A stretch of 64,000 nt of DNA from Fibrella aestuarina BUZ 2 (GCF_000331105.1 NC_020054.1:541001-605000), one strand, 5' to 3'; counted from the first letter of the stretch, positions 1 to 8,938 are shown. Made by a program: numbers and translations. Notes: generated by a model not told the origin, from the sequence alone.

Positions 1-734
1 GCCATCTCGACCATCCCAACGGCGCCGTCCACAATCTGTTTGCGGGCCGCCACTACCGCCGATGCCTGCTGCCGCTGCAACATAGCGCCGGCAATTTCGG
101 GCGCATAAGCCAGGTGGCTGATCCGCGCTTCGATGATCGTTACACCGGCCCGCTGCAAGCGTTCGTTTAGCTCCGTTTCGAGCACGTCGTTGATCCGGCC
201 CGTATTGTCGCGCAGGGTTACGTCGGCGTCTTCGTCTTCTGAATTGTCGTAGGCGTGTGAGTTGGCCAGATGCCGCACGGCGGCTTCCGACTGAATCTGC
301 ACGAACAGGGTATAGTCGTCGACCGAAAACAGCGCTTTGGCCGTGTCGGCCACCTGCCACACCACCACCGCCGCGATATCGATGGGGTTACCCATCTTGT
401 CGTTCACCTTCAGGGTTTGGCCGTTCAGGTTGCGGGCACGCAGGCTGATCTTCTTTTTCGAGTAAAACGGGTTTACCCACCGCAGCCCATTCTGTTTCAT
501 GGTCCCGGTATAATCGCCGAAAAATGTGGTTACTACCGCCTCGTTGGGATTGATGACCGACAGGCCGGTGAGCGTGATAAGGCCAGCAATAAACAGGAGG
601 CCACCAAAGATGCCCAAGCCAACGTTGGCCGTAACCACACCGGATATAACCAGAATGGGGCCAGCAATAAAGGCCAGCAAGCCAATCAACAGGGCCAGAT
701 AGCCCGAAATAGAGGTAAGATTTTTCTCGTTCAT
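1..734 (-). CDS. SPFH/Band 7 domain membrane protein (partial, C-terminus off the left edge)
   Basis: The 244 visible codons start at the ATG complementary to 732-734, and the reading frame stays open to the window edge. Two hydrophobic segments lie at about residues 10-32 and 36-58. An SPFH/Band 7 domain follows, recognisable from [18 protein letters not shown], then NGLRWVNPF, and later the stretch ending [24 protein letters not shown] proteins form membrane-anchored oligomeric rings that organise microdomains or control membrane proteases; the specific role here cannot be read. The C-terminal coiled coil and tail are missing only because the window ends. Confidence 0.88.
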   Translation of the reverse strand, partial: MNEKNLTSISGYLALLIGLLAFIAGPILVISGVVTANVGLGIFGGLLFIAGLITLTGLSVINPNEAVVTTFFGDYTGTMKQNGLRWVNPFYSKKKISLRARNLNGQTLKVNDKMGNPIDIAAVVVWQVADTAKALFSVDDYTLFVQIQSEAAVRHLANSHAYDNSEDEDADVTLRDNTGRINDVLETELNERLQRAGVTIIEARISHLAYAPEIAGAMLQRQQASAVVAARKQIVDGAVGMVEM

Positions 735-788
735 GGTTCAGAAATTGTTATCATTTTGATAGCACAATACTAGCACATAAAACCAGAA

Positions 789-816
789 AGCCCGCTGCTT
801 TCTAGACCAGCGGGCT
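789..816 (-). terminator. Rho-independent terminator of the coiled-coil gene
   Basis: A perfect 9-bp stem, AGCCCGCTG (789-797) with CAGCGGGCT (808-816), encloses a 10-nt loop. It lies just past the stop of the gene ending at 847 on the minus strand. The minus-strand sequence after the stem is T-rich (ttctggtttt). Confidence 0.75.
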
Positions 817-846
817 GTTTATTGGTTGAGTGGTCGCCGGGAACGT

Positions 847-1785
847 TCAGGCCTGTTCCAGGTACGTTCGGAGAGCGTGGGTACGTTGTGTTTGATCGGC
901 GATGGCCGTTTCGTGCTGCTTAGTAACCGCATCCAGCGCCTGACCGAGTTGCGCCTGTAGCTGCTGGGCGTTGGTTTGTGCTTTCTCGATGCGCCGTTGG
1001 ACCGAAAAGTCGGTGAACACATTGTCGAAGAAGATATCCACGAACCGCGTCAGTCCATCGTCAAACGTCCACTCGCCGTGCAGCTGCTGATGTACATCGG
1101 CCAGTTCTGACCGGAACCGGTTTACACCGTACGCCACCCGCTGAGACTGATCGCGGACGTCGTCTAGCTTGCCGTACTTCATCGCCGACAGCAATGACGA
1201 ACTGGTGAACATGTCCCAGTTACCCAGCCTGTGCGCATCCCCGATCAATCGGATGAGTGCCTCCACTTCATGAGCGGCCTGCCGACCCGCCTGCCGCGCT
1301 TCGGTCAGTTCGGTTACCTGCTGTTCAGCTGTGGTAAGCGCATCAGCCAGCCGCTGATAGGCCGTATCCTGCTGTTCCTGAACGGCCTGCTTTTTGTCCT
1401 GCATCAGCTGCGTGTACGCCGATTCAACATCCGCGTAGGTCGCTAACCGCGTCTGTAGCGCCGCTAGCTGCTGCGTTAGGGCCTCAACCTCAGCGTTGAT
1501 CGCATCGTAGTCGAGGCGGGCGCGCTGGGCTTCAGCCTGTTCTTTGGTCAGTTGCTCGTCGTGGCGGTTAAGCAGGTTATAATAGATCGAGGCCCAGCTT
1601 AGTCGTTCCAGCCGGTCGACGTCGGCTTGTTCATGGCTCCACCGTTCGTATAGAGCGGCCTGCTGGGTACGTTGTTTCTCGATCGTCTTGGTGAGCGTGG
1701 CGAGTTGTTGCGCTAACGCGATGCGCTCACCCCGGCGGCGGATGAGCGTAAGGAGGTTTTCCTGTTGCGTGGATGTCCAGGTCAT
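847..1785 (-). CDS. Hypothetical coiled-coil protein, 312 aa
   Basis: I do not recognise the family. The protein is almost all charged and Gln/Ala/Leu-rich heptad-like sequence, for example TKTIEKQRTQQAALYERWSH near residue 35 and QLAALQTRLATYADVESAY near 107, so it should be largely alpha-helical coiled coil. A less repetitive stretch, around LIRLIGDAHRLGNWDMFTSS (about 175-195), may be a small folded core. There is no signal peptide and no membrane segment, so it is probably cytoplasmic. It is a single gene with its own downstream hairpin. The start at MTWTSTQQ is the first ATG in frame. Confidence 0.7.
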   Translation of the reverse strand: MTWTSTQQENLLTLIRRRGERIALAQQLATLTKTIEKQRTQQAALYERWSHEQADVDRLERLSWASIYYNLLNRHDEQLTKEQAEAQRARLDYDAINAEVEALTQQLAALQTRLATYADVESAYTQLMQDKKQAVQEQQDTAYQRLADALTTAEQQVTELTEARQAGRQAAHEVEALIRLIGDAHRLGNWDMFTSSSLLSAMKYGKLDDVRDQSQRVAYGVNRFRSELADVHQQLHGEWTFDDGLTRFVDIFFDNVFTDFSVQRRIEKAQTNAQQLQAQLGQALDAVTKQHETAIADQTQRTHALRTYLEQA

Positions 1786-1917
1786 AGAAATAGGTCAGTC
1801 TGTAAGCGCAAAGCAAAGGAGGCACCGCGTTTGTAACCAGCCAATCTGGACAAGTGGCGTTGGGAGCGGCTCAACAATCCGCCGACCCTTACAGAAGGCG
1901 CATAGCTAATTCTGACG

Positions 1918-1925
1918 TACTTTTG
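1918..1925 (+). promoter_or_regulatory. Possible Bacteroidota -7 promoter element upstream of lysS
   Basis: TACTTTTG fits the Bacteroidota -7 consensus TAnnTTTG and lies 51 bp before the lysS ATG. I found no convincing TTG -33 element at the usual spacing, so this is only a weak prediction. Confidence 0.3.
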
Positions 1926-1976
1926 CACCTCTATTTTTACGGCCGTAGCCATTTCCCGTAAAAACCTCAGTCTCCG

Positions 1977-3764
1977 ATGCTTAGTGAACAAGAAGTAAAT
2001 AGACGACAGAAACGCGAAGAACTCATGCGGCTGGGCATCGACCCCTACCCCGCCGAACTCTTCGACGTTACCCACACCATCGCTCAACTCCGCGACGCCT
2101 TCGCCGACAAGGCCGGCCAGGACACGCAGGGCGGGTATGAAGCCCACCTCGATCTGGCGGGCGACCCTGCCTGGGGTCAGGTACGTCTGGCGGGCCGCCT
2201 GATGGGCTTCCGCATCATGGGTAGCGCGTCGTTTGCCGAAATGCAGGATAGCAGCGGCCGGATGCAGCTGTATTTCCGCCGCGACGACCTGTGCCCCGGC
2301 GACGATAAGACGCTCTACAACACCGTTTTCAAAAAACTGCTCGATATCGGCGATATCGTCGGGGTGGAAGGCAACATCTTCACCACGCAGACCGGCGAAC
2401 TGTCGCTCTACGTACGGTCGTTCAAGGTACTGACCAAATCGCTGCGGCCGCTGCCGGTGGTGAAAGAGGTGGTGAACGAACAGACCGGCGAAAAAGAAAC
2501 CTACGACGCTTTTACCGATCCCGAACTGCGCTACCGGCAGCGGTACGTTGACCTGATCGTGAATCCGCAGGTACGTGAGGTGTTCATCAAGCGGAGCAAG
2601 CTGGTCAACTCAATCCGTCACTACCTGACGGGTAAGGGCTACCTGGAAGTGGAAACACCTATTTTGCAGCCAATCCACGGGGGTGCCACGGCGCGGCCGT
2701 TTAAAACGCACCACAACACGCTCGACATGACGCTCTACCTGCGTATTGCCAACGAGCTGTACCTGAAGCGGTTGATCGTGGGCGGGTATGACGGCGTGTT
2801 CGAATTTGCCAAAGACTTCCGCAACGAAGGCATGGACCGGACGCACAACCCCGAGTTCACGCAGGTTGAGTTCTACGTCGCCTACAAAGACTATAACTGG
2901 ATGATGGACACCATCGAAGAAATGGTGGAAAAAGTAGCGCTCGACGTGGCCGGTACCACCAAAGTGACCGTCGGCGACAATGTGATCGACTTCAAACGCC
3001 CCTGGAAACGCCTTACCATGTTTGAGGCTATTCAGGAATACACCGGCGTCGACGTGTCGAACATGGGCGAAGACGAACTGCGGCAAACGGCCGAAAGCCG
3101 GGGCATCAAAACGGATTCGTCGATGGGCAAATCGAAGCTGATCGACGAACTGTTTGGCGAAGCCTGCGAGCCGAACCTGATTCAGCCGACGTTCATCACC
3201 GATTACCCCGTCGAGATGTCGCCGCTGACTAAAAAGCACCGTAGCAAGCCGGGTTTAGTGGAGCGTTTCGAAGCGATCTGCAACGGCAAAGAGATTGCCA
3301 ACGCTTATTCGGAGCTAAACGACCCGCTCGACCAACGGGCACGTTTCGAAGAGCAGCTTGAGCTGGCCAAACGCGGCGACGACGAAGCGATGGCGATGGA
3401 CGAAGACTTTTTGCGGGCGCTCGAATACGGCATGCCACCCACGGCCGGCGTAGGCCTCGGCATCGACCGGCTCACGATGATCATGACTAATCAGCCGAGC
3501 ATTCAGGAAGTGCTGTTCTTTCCGCAGATGCGCCCGGAGAAAAAGGAAGAAGGCGCCACCGAAGCCGACTTTGTGGCAGCGGGCGTACCCGAAGCGTGGG
3601 TGCCGGCGCTACAAAAACTGGGTTACCTGACCATCGCGCAGCTACACGCCGCCAGTCCCAACAAACTTTTCAACGACCTCGGCGGCGTGCGGAAGAAACT
3701 AAAAATGACCGACGTACCCATGCCAAGCATCGCCGACGTACACGGCTGGACGGGGCATAAATGA
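1977..3764 (+). CDS. lysS: Lysyl-tRNA synthetase, class II
   Basis: Charges tRNA-Lys with lysine in an ATP-dependent reaction. An N-terminal OB-fold anticodon-binding domain (about residues 60-170, with [18 protein letters not shown]) is followed by the class II catalytic core: motif 1 near 219-240 ([19 protein letters not shown]), motif 2 near 281 ([19 protein letters not shown]) and motif 3 near 490 ([13 protein letters not shown]). At 595 aa it is longer than the typical 500-aa bacterial enzyme. The extra length is a helical SAP-like insertion near 366-392 and a C-terminal tail of about 77 residues after the motif 3 region. I recall such extensions in other Bacteroidota enzymes. It appears to be monocistronic and ends before a long inverted repeat. 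Confidence 0.97.
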   Translation: MLSEQEVNRRQKREELMRLGIDPYPAELFDVTHTIAQLRDAFADKAGQDTQGGYEAHLDLAGDPAWGQVRLAGRLMGFRIMGSASFAEMQDSSGRMQLYFRRDDLCPGDDKTLYNTVFKKLLDIGDIVGVEGNIFTTQTGELSLYVRSFKVLTKSLRPLPVVKEVVNEQTGEKETYDAFTDPELRYRQRYVDLIVNPQVREVFIKRSKLVNSIRHYLTGKGYLEVETPILQPIHGGATARPFKTHHNTLDMTLYLRIANELYLKRLIVGGYDGVFEFAKDFRNEGMDRTHNPEFTQVEFYVAYKDYNWMMDTIEEMVEKVALDVAGTTKVTVGDNVIDFKRPWKRLTMFEAIQEYTGVDVSNMGEDELRQTAESRGIKTDSSMGKSKLIDELFGEACEPNLIQPTFITDYPVEMSPLTKKHRSKPGLVERFEAICNGKEIANAYSELNDPLDQRARFEEQLELAKRGDDEAMAMDEDFLRALEYGMPPTAGVGLGIDRLTMIMTNQPSIQEVLFFPQMRPEKKEEGATEADFVAAGVPEAWVPALQKLGYLTIAQLHAASPNKLFNDLGGVRKKLKMTDVPMPSIADVHGWTGHK

Positions 3765-3777
3765 GTTTAAGGTGTCA

Positions 3778-3845
3778 AGTTTGGTATTTGACGTTGGCTG
3801 ACGTGCCAGCGTAATCGGACGTCAGCTAACGTCAAATACCAAACT
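3778..3845. terminator. 27-bp inverted repeat between convergent lysS and csp genes
   Basis: The arms 3778-3804 and 3819-3845 are complementary over 27 nt with one mismatch, around a 14-nt loop. The hairpin sits between the lysS stop and the stop of the minus-strand cold-shock gene, where a bidirectional terminator is expected. It is longer than a standard terminator and has no strong T tract, so it may belong to an intergenic hairpin family also seen near 4.5 kb and 44.2 kb. Confidence 0.7.
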
Positions 3846-3851
3846 CAAAAC

Positions 3852-4049
3852 TTAGTTGGCTTTCCGTACGTTGGTCGCGTTGAGGCCTTTTTTACCTTCA
3901 ACGATTTCGTATTCGACCCGGTCTTTTTCTTTGATGGCAATCCCGTTCAGGCCGGTAATATGGACGAAAATGTCTTTGCCCGTTGCGTCGTCTACAATGA
4001 ACCCAAATCCTTTACTTTCATTAAAGAATTTCACTACACCTGTTTGCAT
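3852..4049 (-). CDS. Cold-shock domain protein (CspA family)
   Basis: A 65-aa single cold-shock OB-fold that should bind single-stranded RNA/DNA as an RNA chaperone. Both nucleic-acid-binding motifs are intact: RNP1 as KGFGFI (residues 13-18) and RNP2 as DIFVHI (26-31). The length and the start MQTGVVKFFNESKGFGFIV are canonical. The gene is convergent with lysS and divergent from the PspC-like gene. The roughly 180-bp upstream region is AT-rich and probably carries its promoter and 5' UTR. Confidence 0.95.
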   Translation of the reverse strand: MQTGVVKFFNESKGFGFIVDDATGKDIFVHITGLNGIAIKEKDRVEYEIVEGKKGLNATNVRKAN

Positions 4050-4229
4050 AGCACTGGTACGAATTGATAGTCAGTTAATAAAATTTAGCGCAGTCATGAC
4101 GAATGACCTTGCGCAAATAAAAAAATAAGTTTAAAATGTGGAGAAGTAGCGGCCCGAAAAAACAACGGGTCAGCTAAGTTTTTTGAGTTACTGGTAGAAA
4201 TAGACGAACAAACTGCAACCGCAAACGTT

Positions 4230-4490
4230 ATGTTTGCCAGCAATATCAACAAACGTATGGATCAGGTACTTAACAGGCTTCGGTTCTTTGTCGAGCAACA
4301 GGCATTCGGTGTCTGTGCCCACTTAGGCCAGCGGATGAACATTCCGGCCAATAGTATTCGGCTATACTTTATCTACACGTCGTGCCTCACGCTGGGCTCG
4401 CCCGTTATTCTCTATCTGATTGCCGCCTTCTGGCTCGAACTCCGCACGCACCTCCGCCGCCGAGCTAACCCAACTATCTGGGACCTTTAA
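4230..4490 (+). CDS. PspC domain protein, small inner-membrane protein
   Basis: An 86-aa protein whose central part, GVCAHLGQRMNIPANSIRLY followed by a hydrophobic helix with GSPVILYLIAAFWLE, matches the PspC fold (GVCxGLAxxF...LxRlxFv...YlilwlxlP). It should be a membrane protein of the phage-shock/envelope-stress type. No pspA/B partner is nearby, so a stress role is by family only. The TAA stop lies inside the left arm of a 44-bp inverted repeat. Confidence 0.78.
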   Translation: MFASNINKRMDQVLNRLRFFVEQQAFGVCAHLGQRMNIPANSIRLYFIYTSCLTLGSPVILYLIAAFWLELRTHLRRRANPTIWDL

Positions 4491-4587
4491 TGTATAGTGT
4501 ATAATGCACGATGTATAATGGGGCTGGCGCGCAGGCATACTACCGCGCCAGCCCCATTATACATCGTGCATTATACACTATACATTA
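4488..4587. terminator. Perfect 44-bp inverted repeat joining two convergent stop codons
   Basis: The left arm 4488-4531 is exactly complementary to the right arm 4544-4587, with a 12-nt loop. The outer part is AT-rich (tgtatagtgtataatgcacg) and the inner part GC-rich (ggggctggcgcg). The first three bases are the PspC-gene TAA, and the last three form the stop codon of the opposing DUF2480 gene. It probably acts as a bidirectional terminator, but it is far longer than needed for that alone. Confidence 0.8.
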
Positions 4588-5100
4588 ACTACTCTTTCGC
4601 TTAAAGAGGGGAACCGTGCTGCAGGGCTCACCAAATAACAGACTCTGCACGACGGGAGCTAACCGGCGCGTGAGTTCGACGTAGGCCGCCGTTGGAACGG
4701 GAACTTTGCTACAGCCTTTTACGACTACCTTTTTGTCCTGATAATCGGCCGGGTCGATGTGGGCGATGGCGTCGAAGTACAGTTTCTCGTCCAGATCCTG
4801 TAGGGAGCCATAAACGACCGTGTTGGCGTAGGGCTGAAGCTGTAACGTCAGCAGCATATAGGCCCAGGTCGGGATAATGGCGTCTTCGGTGCAGGTAATG
4901 GCCACGTTCTTACCGGCATATTGGCTCCAGTCGTGTTCTTTCAGAAACGCCCGGAAGTCTTTTTCCTTTAAGATCATGCCCATAAACAGATTGTCTTTCA
5001 AGTCATAGACAAGCCGTTCGCCGGGATGATAGTACTCTTCCAGATCGAGGGTAATCAGGCCGCTATTGGCCACGCGGTTAACAATGGGTGCCGTTTCCAT
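4585..5100 (-). CDS. DUF2480 family protein
   Basis: A 171-aa soluble protein. The opening IVNRVANSGLITLDLEEYYH, the block LFMGMILKEKDFRAFLKEHD (about 39-58) and the later KVVVKGCSKVPVPTAAYVEL (about 124-143) are what I remember of DUF2480, a conserved Bacteroidota family of unknown function. There is no signal peptide or membrane segment. It lies 60 bp upstream of the BioF-like gene on the same strand, so the two could be cotranscribed in the order BioF-like then DUF2480? The order on the minus strand is in fact BioF-like first, then this gene. I infer no function. Confidence 0.83.
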   Translation of the reverse strand: METAPIVNRVANSGLITLDLEEYYHPGERLVYDLKDNLFMGMILKEKDFRAFLKEHDWSQYAGKNVAITCTEDAIIPTWAYMLLTLQLQPYANTVVYGSLQDLDEKLYFDAIAHIDPADYQDKKVVVKGCSKVPVPTAAYVELTRRLAPVVQSLLFGEPCSTVPLFKRKSS

Positions 5101-5160
5101 ACCTCAGCAACGCTACAGCGCTACTTTGAGTTTGGTTAATCACCCCGCTGTTACCACCCC

Positions 5161-6321
5161 TTAGGCAGCACTGCGAATAGTGTCTAGCAGGCCCCGGATT
5201 TCGTCTTCTGTATTGAAGCTGTGCAGACAAAGCCGTAGCCGCTCCTGCCCCGGCGGCACAGTGGGGCTTACGATGGGGCGTACATCATAGCCTGCCGCCT
5301 GCGCCCGCCCGGCCACCGCCCGCACGGCTTCGTTACCGGGTACGATAAGCCCCTGAATCGGTGAGGTACTTTCGAGCCATGGCAAGCTCGGCGCTAACTG
5401 CGCTGCCGTTTTCTGGAAACAAGCAATCAGTTCGTGCAGCCGATGAATGGGGCTAGTGTCCTGAGCCAGCACTTCGTGAGCGCAACGGATGGCCAATAGC
5501 GCATGGGGCGGTAACGCGGTTGTATAAATAAAGGAACGCGCCGTATTGATGAGGTAGTCGCGCAGGAGCGTTGGCCCGACCACAACGGCCCCGTGCACAC
5601 CCAGCGCTTTCCCAAACGTATGGATGCGCGCAAAGACCCGATCCTGCAACCCATAAGCAACCACCAATCCCGGCGCCGTTCCGTCGGCTTCGTTCAGCCC
5701 ATACACGCCCGACGCATGCGCTTCATCCACCAGCAACGCCGCTCCGTATTGGTCGCACAGATCGGCTAATGCCCGCAGCGGGGCTTCGTCGCCATCCATC
5801 GAGTACACCGACTCGACCACGACAAATACCCGGCCGCTCGCCTGTTGCAGCTTTTGTTCCAGATCGGCCAAGTCGTTGTGGGCGAAGCGTTGGCGGGTGG
5901 CGTAGCTGAGGCGCGCGCCGTCGATCAGGCTAGCGTGAATTAATTCATCCGTCAGCAGGGTATCGCCGCGCTGTGGCAGGCAGGCCAGCAGCCCCACGTT
6001 GGCGTTGTAGCCAGAGTTGAACACCAGCGCCGACTCGGCCCGATAAACATGCGCCAGATAGTGCTCTACCGATTCGGCCAGTTCGCTGTTACCAGCCAGG
6101 AGCCGCGAGCCAGTAGCACCGTTGCGCTCTGCCCCGATGGTTTGCTGCTGAATATGTTGTGCCAAAGCCGGCGACCGGGCCAGGCCAAGGTAGTCGTTCG
6201 ACGTAAAATCAATGGTATTGGCTAGGGCGAGTCGGCGAAGCAAGCCGCTCTGCTGCCGACGCGTAAGCTCCTGCTCCAGCCGCGCCGCCAGCCACTCGGT
6301 GGTTGATGTCCCCACATTCAT
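5161..6321 (-). CDS. PLP-dependent alpha-oxoamine synthase, 8-amino-7-oxononanoate synthase-like
   Basis: A 386-aa class II PLP enzyme that condenses an acyl-CoA with an amino acid. Family landmarks are DFTSNDYLGLARSP, TGSRLLAGN, LLVDEAHASGVYG (cofactor Asp and His) and the lysine of HTFGKALGVHGAVVVG near residue 236. Biotin synthesis (BioF: pimeloyl-CoA/ACP plus alanine) is most likely, since the length and TGSR/GN motif fit BioF, but 2-amino-3-ketobutyrate CoA ligase is related. No other bio genes are nearby. A longer in-frame ATG exists at 6399, but the 26 extra residues do not look like BioF and the region holds paired DnaA boxes, so I chose the ATG at 6321. Confidence 0.85.
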   Translation of the reverse strand: MNVGTSTTEWLAARLEQELTRRQQSGLLRRLALANTIDFTSNDYLGLARSPALAQHIQQQTIGAERNGATGSRLLAGNSELAESVEHYLAHVYRAESALVFNSGYNANVGLLACLPQRGDTLLTDELIHASLIDGARLSYATRQRFAHNDLADLEQKLQQASGRVFVVVESVYSMDGDEAPLRALADLCDQYGAALLVDEAHASGVYGLNEADGTAPGLVVAYGLQDRVFARIHTFGKALGVHGAVVVGPTLLRDYLINTARSFIYTTALPPHALLAIRCAHEVLAQDTSPIHRLHELIACFQKTAAQLAPSLPWLESTSPIQGLIVPGNEAVRAVAGRAQAAGYDVRPIVSPTVPPGQERLRLCLHSFNTEDEIRGLLDTIRSAA

Positions 6322-6385
6322 AGCCACAAAAATAACAGATACAGCTTCGGTGGCATTTTGTATCAGTGAATTACCCCAAACACAG

Positions 6386-6410
6386 TTATCCACAGACAAA
6401 ATGTGGATAA
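6386..6410. promoter_or_regulatory. Inverted pair of exact DnaA boxes
   Basis: TTATCCACA (6386-6394) and TGTGGATAA (6402-6410) are exact DnaA-box consensus sequences in opposite orientations, 7 bp apart. They lie in the roughly 330-bp AT-rich region between the BioF-like gene and the secreted Thr-rich gene. That region contains no other gene I can support. The pair could be a DnaA-controlled promoter or a DnaA-titrating site. Confidence 0.5.
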
Positions 6411-6655
6411 GTAGCCTTAATGTGCATATATACAGGCCTTTATCCCCTATTTACTTAGCCTATAGCCAAAACAATTTAGCCAATACTTTATAGTGCCCTT
6501 CAGCGTGGCTTACCGACCCGATCATATATCATACTAAATCTATAGGCTGACATTAAAATTTCACTCATTTATACGAAATCCCCTAACAACCGCGTGGGAC
6601 TGAGGGTTATAACGATGTCAAACGACAAAGACTATAGACAAAACAACTTAACGTT

Positions 6656-7228
6656 ATGAAAAAGGGAATGATTTTGGTTGCTATGCTGCTTGCCGGTGTA
6701 GTTGCCAACGCACAGACGACGCCAACGACAACACCTACGAGCCCTACCACCCCTAATACGCCAGTAGGCACCACGGGTACAGGCCAAACAGGTACGTATA
6801 GCAACGGGCAGCCTACCCAGTCGACGGGTACGTACAACAACCCGACGAACACAGGCACCACTACAGGTACGTATCAGACTCAACCCGGTACCACAACTGG
6901 TAACGGCGTAGGCACGTACCCGCAGAATCAGAGCACAAACACGGGTAATTACAATACCCAGCAGTCGACCAGCCAAAACCCGGTAGGTGGCAGCAGCACA
7001 GGTACGTCGCAGAGCGGCACAACGGGTTCTTATTCGACCCAATCAGGCCGGACCATGCAGAGTGGCAACACGAACACTACCGGCACCCGCTCAACAGATC
7101 GCACAACGATGGACCAGATGGATTCGAACAGCAACAACGGCTCAACGAATCGGTCGAATACACGGACGCGTAATTCGCGCACGAACAGCACCACGACAAC
7201 GACTCGTCCGAACTCGACGACGTACTAG
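6656..7228 (+). CDS. Secreted Thr/Gly/Asn/Ser-rich low-complexity protein
   Basis: A 190-aa protein with a clear Sec signal peptide (MKKGMILVAMLLAGVVANAQ). The rest is almost entirely T, G, N, S, Q and P, with a recurring GTY unit (about six copies) and an Arg-rich tail, TRNSRTNSTTTTTRPNSTTY. No folded domain is visible. It could be an exported matrix-like or disordered surface protein. Several GTY/GTS units are encoded by the GGTACGT word that is over-represented across the window. The gene stands alone and is followed by a good terminator. Confidence 0.75.
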   Translation: MKKGMILVAMLLAGVVANAQTTPTTTPTSPTTPNTPVGTTGTGQTGTYSNGQPTQSTGTYNNPTNTGTTTGTYQTQPGTTTGNGVGTYPQNQSTNTGNYNTQQSTSQNPVGGSSTGTSQSGTTGSYSTQSGRTMQSGNTNTTGTRSTDRTTMDQMDSNSNNGSTNRSNTRTRNSRTNSTTTTTRPNSTTY

Positions 7229-7250
7229 TCTGCCCAGTGCTTCATAGAAA

Positions 7251-7289
7251 AGGCTCAGGGGTTTATAAGCCTCTGAGCCTTTTTGTTTT
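7251..7289 (+). terminator. Rho-independent terminator after the Thr-rich gene
   Basis: The stem AGGCTCAGGGG (7251-7261) with CCTCTGAGCCT (7270-7280) is followed by ttttgtttt. It begins 22 bp past the stop codon. Confidence 0.85.
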
Positions 7290-7377
7290 CGTATCGAGAT
7301 GGTCATTCCGCGCCAGCCGCCATTTCGAAGCTAGTAGCACAGGACGTATAGGCGCCCGCGTGCACAGACCCGAGCAC

Positions 7378-8658
7378 TCAGGCTGTCGGGTGAATGGGGA
7401 AACGTACCCGAATCAGGGTTCCAGCCCCCAGGCGGGTTTCGACGTCCAGACTCGCGTTGAGCAGTTCGCAAAGCCGTTTTACGATATACAGACCAATTCC
7501 TTCGCCTCCCGACCGGATACCCTCCGTAACCACTTCATCGGCCGAAGGGGCGGGGGTTGGCTGTGTTTTTTCCGGCGTATTTTCGTTGAAAAGCGCAACC
7601 GAATCGACCGTAGGCCGCAGTTGGTCAGACAGCCACATGGTAGCTCCCGACGACAACCCGGGCCCTGTATCCTGCACACTCAGCATCCAGCGAAACTGGT
7701 TTTCGTTTGACCAAGATACCGATACCTGCCCTTCCTGCGTGTTCTTAAGCGCGTTGGTCAGCAGATTCTGGGCAATACGATACACTTTTGTGGCATCACC
7801 CATAACAGGCAAGTGTGCCGGGCCGTCGCCTTTCAGAAACAGATTGCGTTCCTGCGCCAGCGGCTGAGCCGACTCAATCAAGCCGCGCATGGTTTCGGCC
7901 ACGTCGAACGGTTTGACGTTGATATTTTCCCGGCCTGCTTCCAGCCGGGCCAGATCCATCAGTTCGGTCAGCATAGAGGCCAACCTCGGGAAGTTGCGGT
8001 TCAGAATCTGCAACATCTCCGAGCGCTCCTGTTCCGTATTGTCAGGCATATCGAGCAACGAAGCCGCCCCCTGAATCACGCTGAAGCTACTACGAAGATC
8101 GTGTGAGGCAATGCGCAACATGGCACTGCGTTTCCGACCCAGCTCATTTACGTTATCGAGGGCCCGTTGCAGATTCAGCGCCCGTTCGGTAGCCTCCGCT
8201 TTCTGAAACTCATCGTATTGGGCAATGCTGCCCCCAATGGCTTCGTGGATTAGCGCGCCAATGCGCTGATGCGCGATGAGCAATACGTCGTGGTCGATAT
8301 TGGGCTGATGGTGCCAGAACGTACCCAACTCGCTAAGCAGGCTTTGGTGCAGGTGCGCCAGTTCGTTAAGCAATTCGTGCAGCGCATAGCCTTTGTGCCA
8401 TCGGTGCAGCCCATGCTCGCGGGCAACCTGGTAGGGTAACACGCTATCCTGTTCGTTTCGTAAGCGCTTATCAAGCACCGTCAGCATGACCGGAATTTGA
8501 TCCGTAAACTCTTCACGAGTAAGGCCCGCAACTACTTTCAGATTGGAATCGCTGGCGCAGGTCGTATGCCAGTTCGTTAGGATTGCTTCGCGGCGGCTGA
8601 ACAGAAACGTAGCCAACTGACTTAACTGAGCGTCTGTTGAAATCGGTCTTTGTATCAT
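7378..8658 (-). CDS. Sensor histidine kinase with an RsbRD-like N-terminal domain
   Basis: A 426-aa cytoplasmic kinase from the ATG at 8658 (an upstream ATG at 8715 would add 19 residues). The N-terminal helical half (about 10-150) resembles the RsbRD_N domain of some sensor kinases. It is followed by HisKA with RIASHDLRSSFSVIQG (phospho-acceptor His near 185) and HATPase_c with N box NLLTNALKNTQEG (near 299), G1 QDTGPGLSSG and G2 GEGIGLYIVKRL. There are no membrane segments, so it should sense an intracellular cue. It is divergent from the single-domain response regulator starting at 8939, its likely partner. Confidence 0.88.
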   Translation of the reverse strand: MIQRPISTDAQLSQLATFLFSRREAILTNWHTTCASDSNLKVVAGLTREEFTDQIPVMLTVLDKRLRNEQDSVLPYQVAREHGLHRWHKGYALHELLNELAHLHQSLLSELGTFWHHQPNIDHDVLLIAHQRIGALIHEAIGGSIAQYDEFQKAEATERALNLQRALDNVNELGRKRSAMLRIASHDLRSSFSVIQGAASLLDMPDNTEQERSEMLQILNRNFPRLASMLTELMDLARLEAGRENINVKPFDVAETMRGLIESAQPLAQERNLFLKGDGPAHLPVMGDATKVYRIAQNLLTNALKNTQEGQVSVSWSNENQFRWMLSVQDTGPGLSSGATMWLSDQLRPTVDSVALFNENTPEKTQPTPAPSADEVVTEGIRSGGEGIGLYIVKRLCELLNASLDVETRLGAGTLIRVRFPIHPTA

Positions 8659-8938
8659 CGTGTAGCGAAAGTTTGTATCGACAAAGCTATGGTGGTTTAC
8701 TAAATGTTGCTGCAATCCCTTTCTAGGTTAGTAGCAAGCGAAAATACTTAACGGTCTCAATCATTAAAAGTATTTCATGTGTAAAGGGAGCATTTACCAA
8801 GTTGTTACTGCACGGAACTGGAGGTAGAGTAGCCGGGCACTCTTACCTGATTTCATCGTTATATTTGCCATAACAGGTATTTGTTTCGTTAGTCTGACCG
8901 ACGCACCTGTACCTTCTTAACAAACCGCGTTTTGTACC

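Noticed and set aside
270..773. Plus-strand ORF of 167 codons at the left end
   Set aside because: It is antisense to the SPFH/Band 7 gene, whose protein motifs are clear on the minus strand.
2610..3239. Minus-strand ORF of 209 codons
   Set aside because: Antisense shadow of the lysS catalytic core; the composition (His/Val/Arg-rich) is typical of complement frames.
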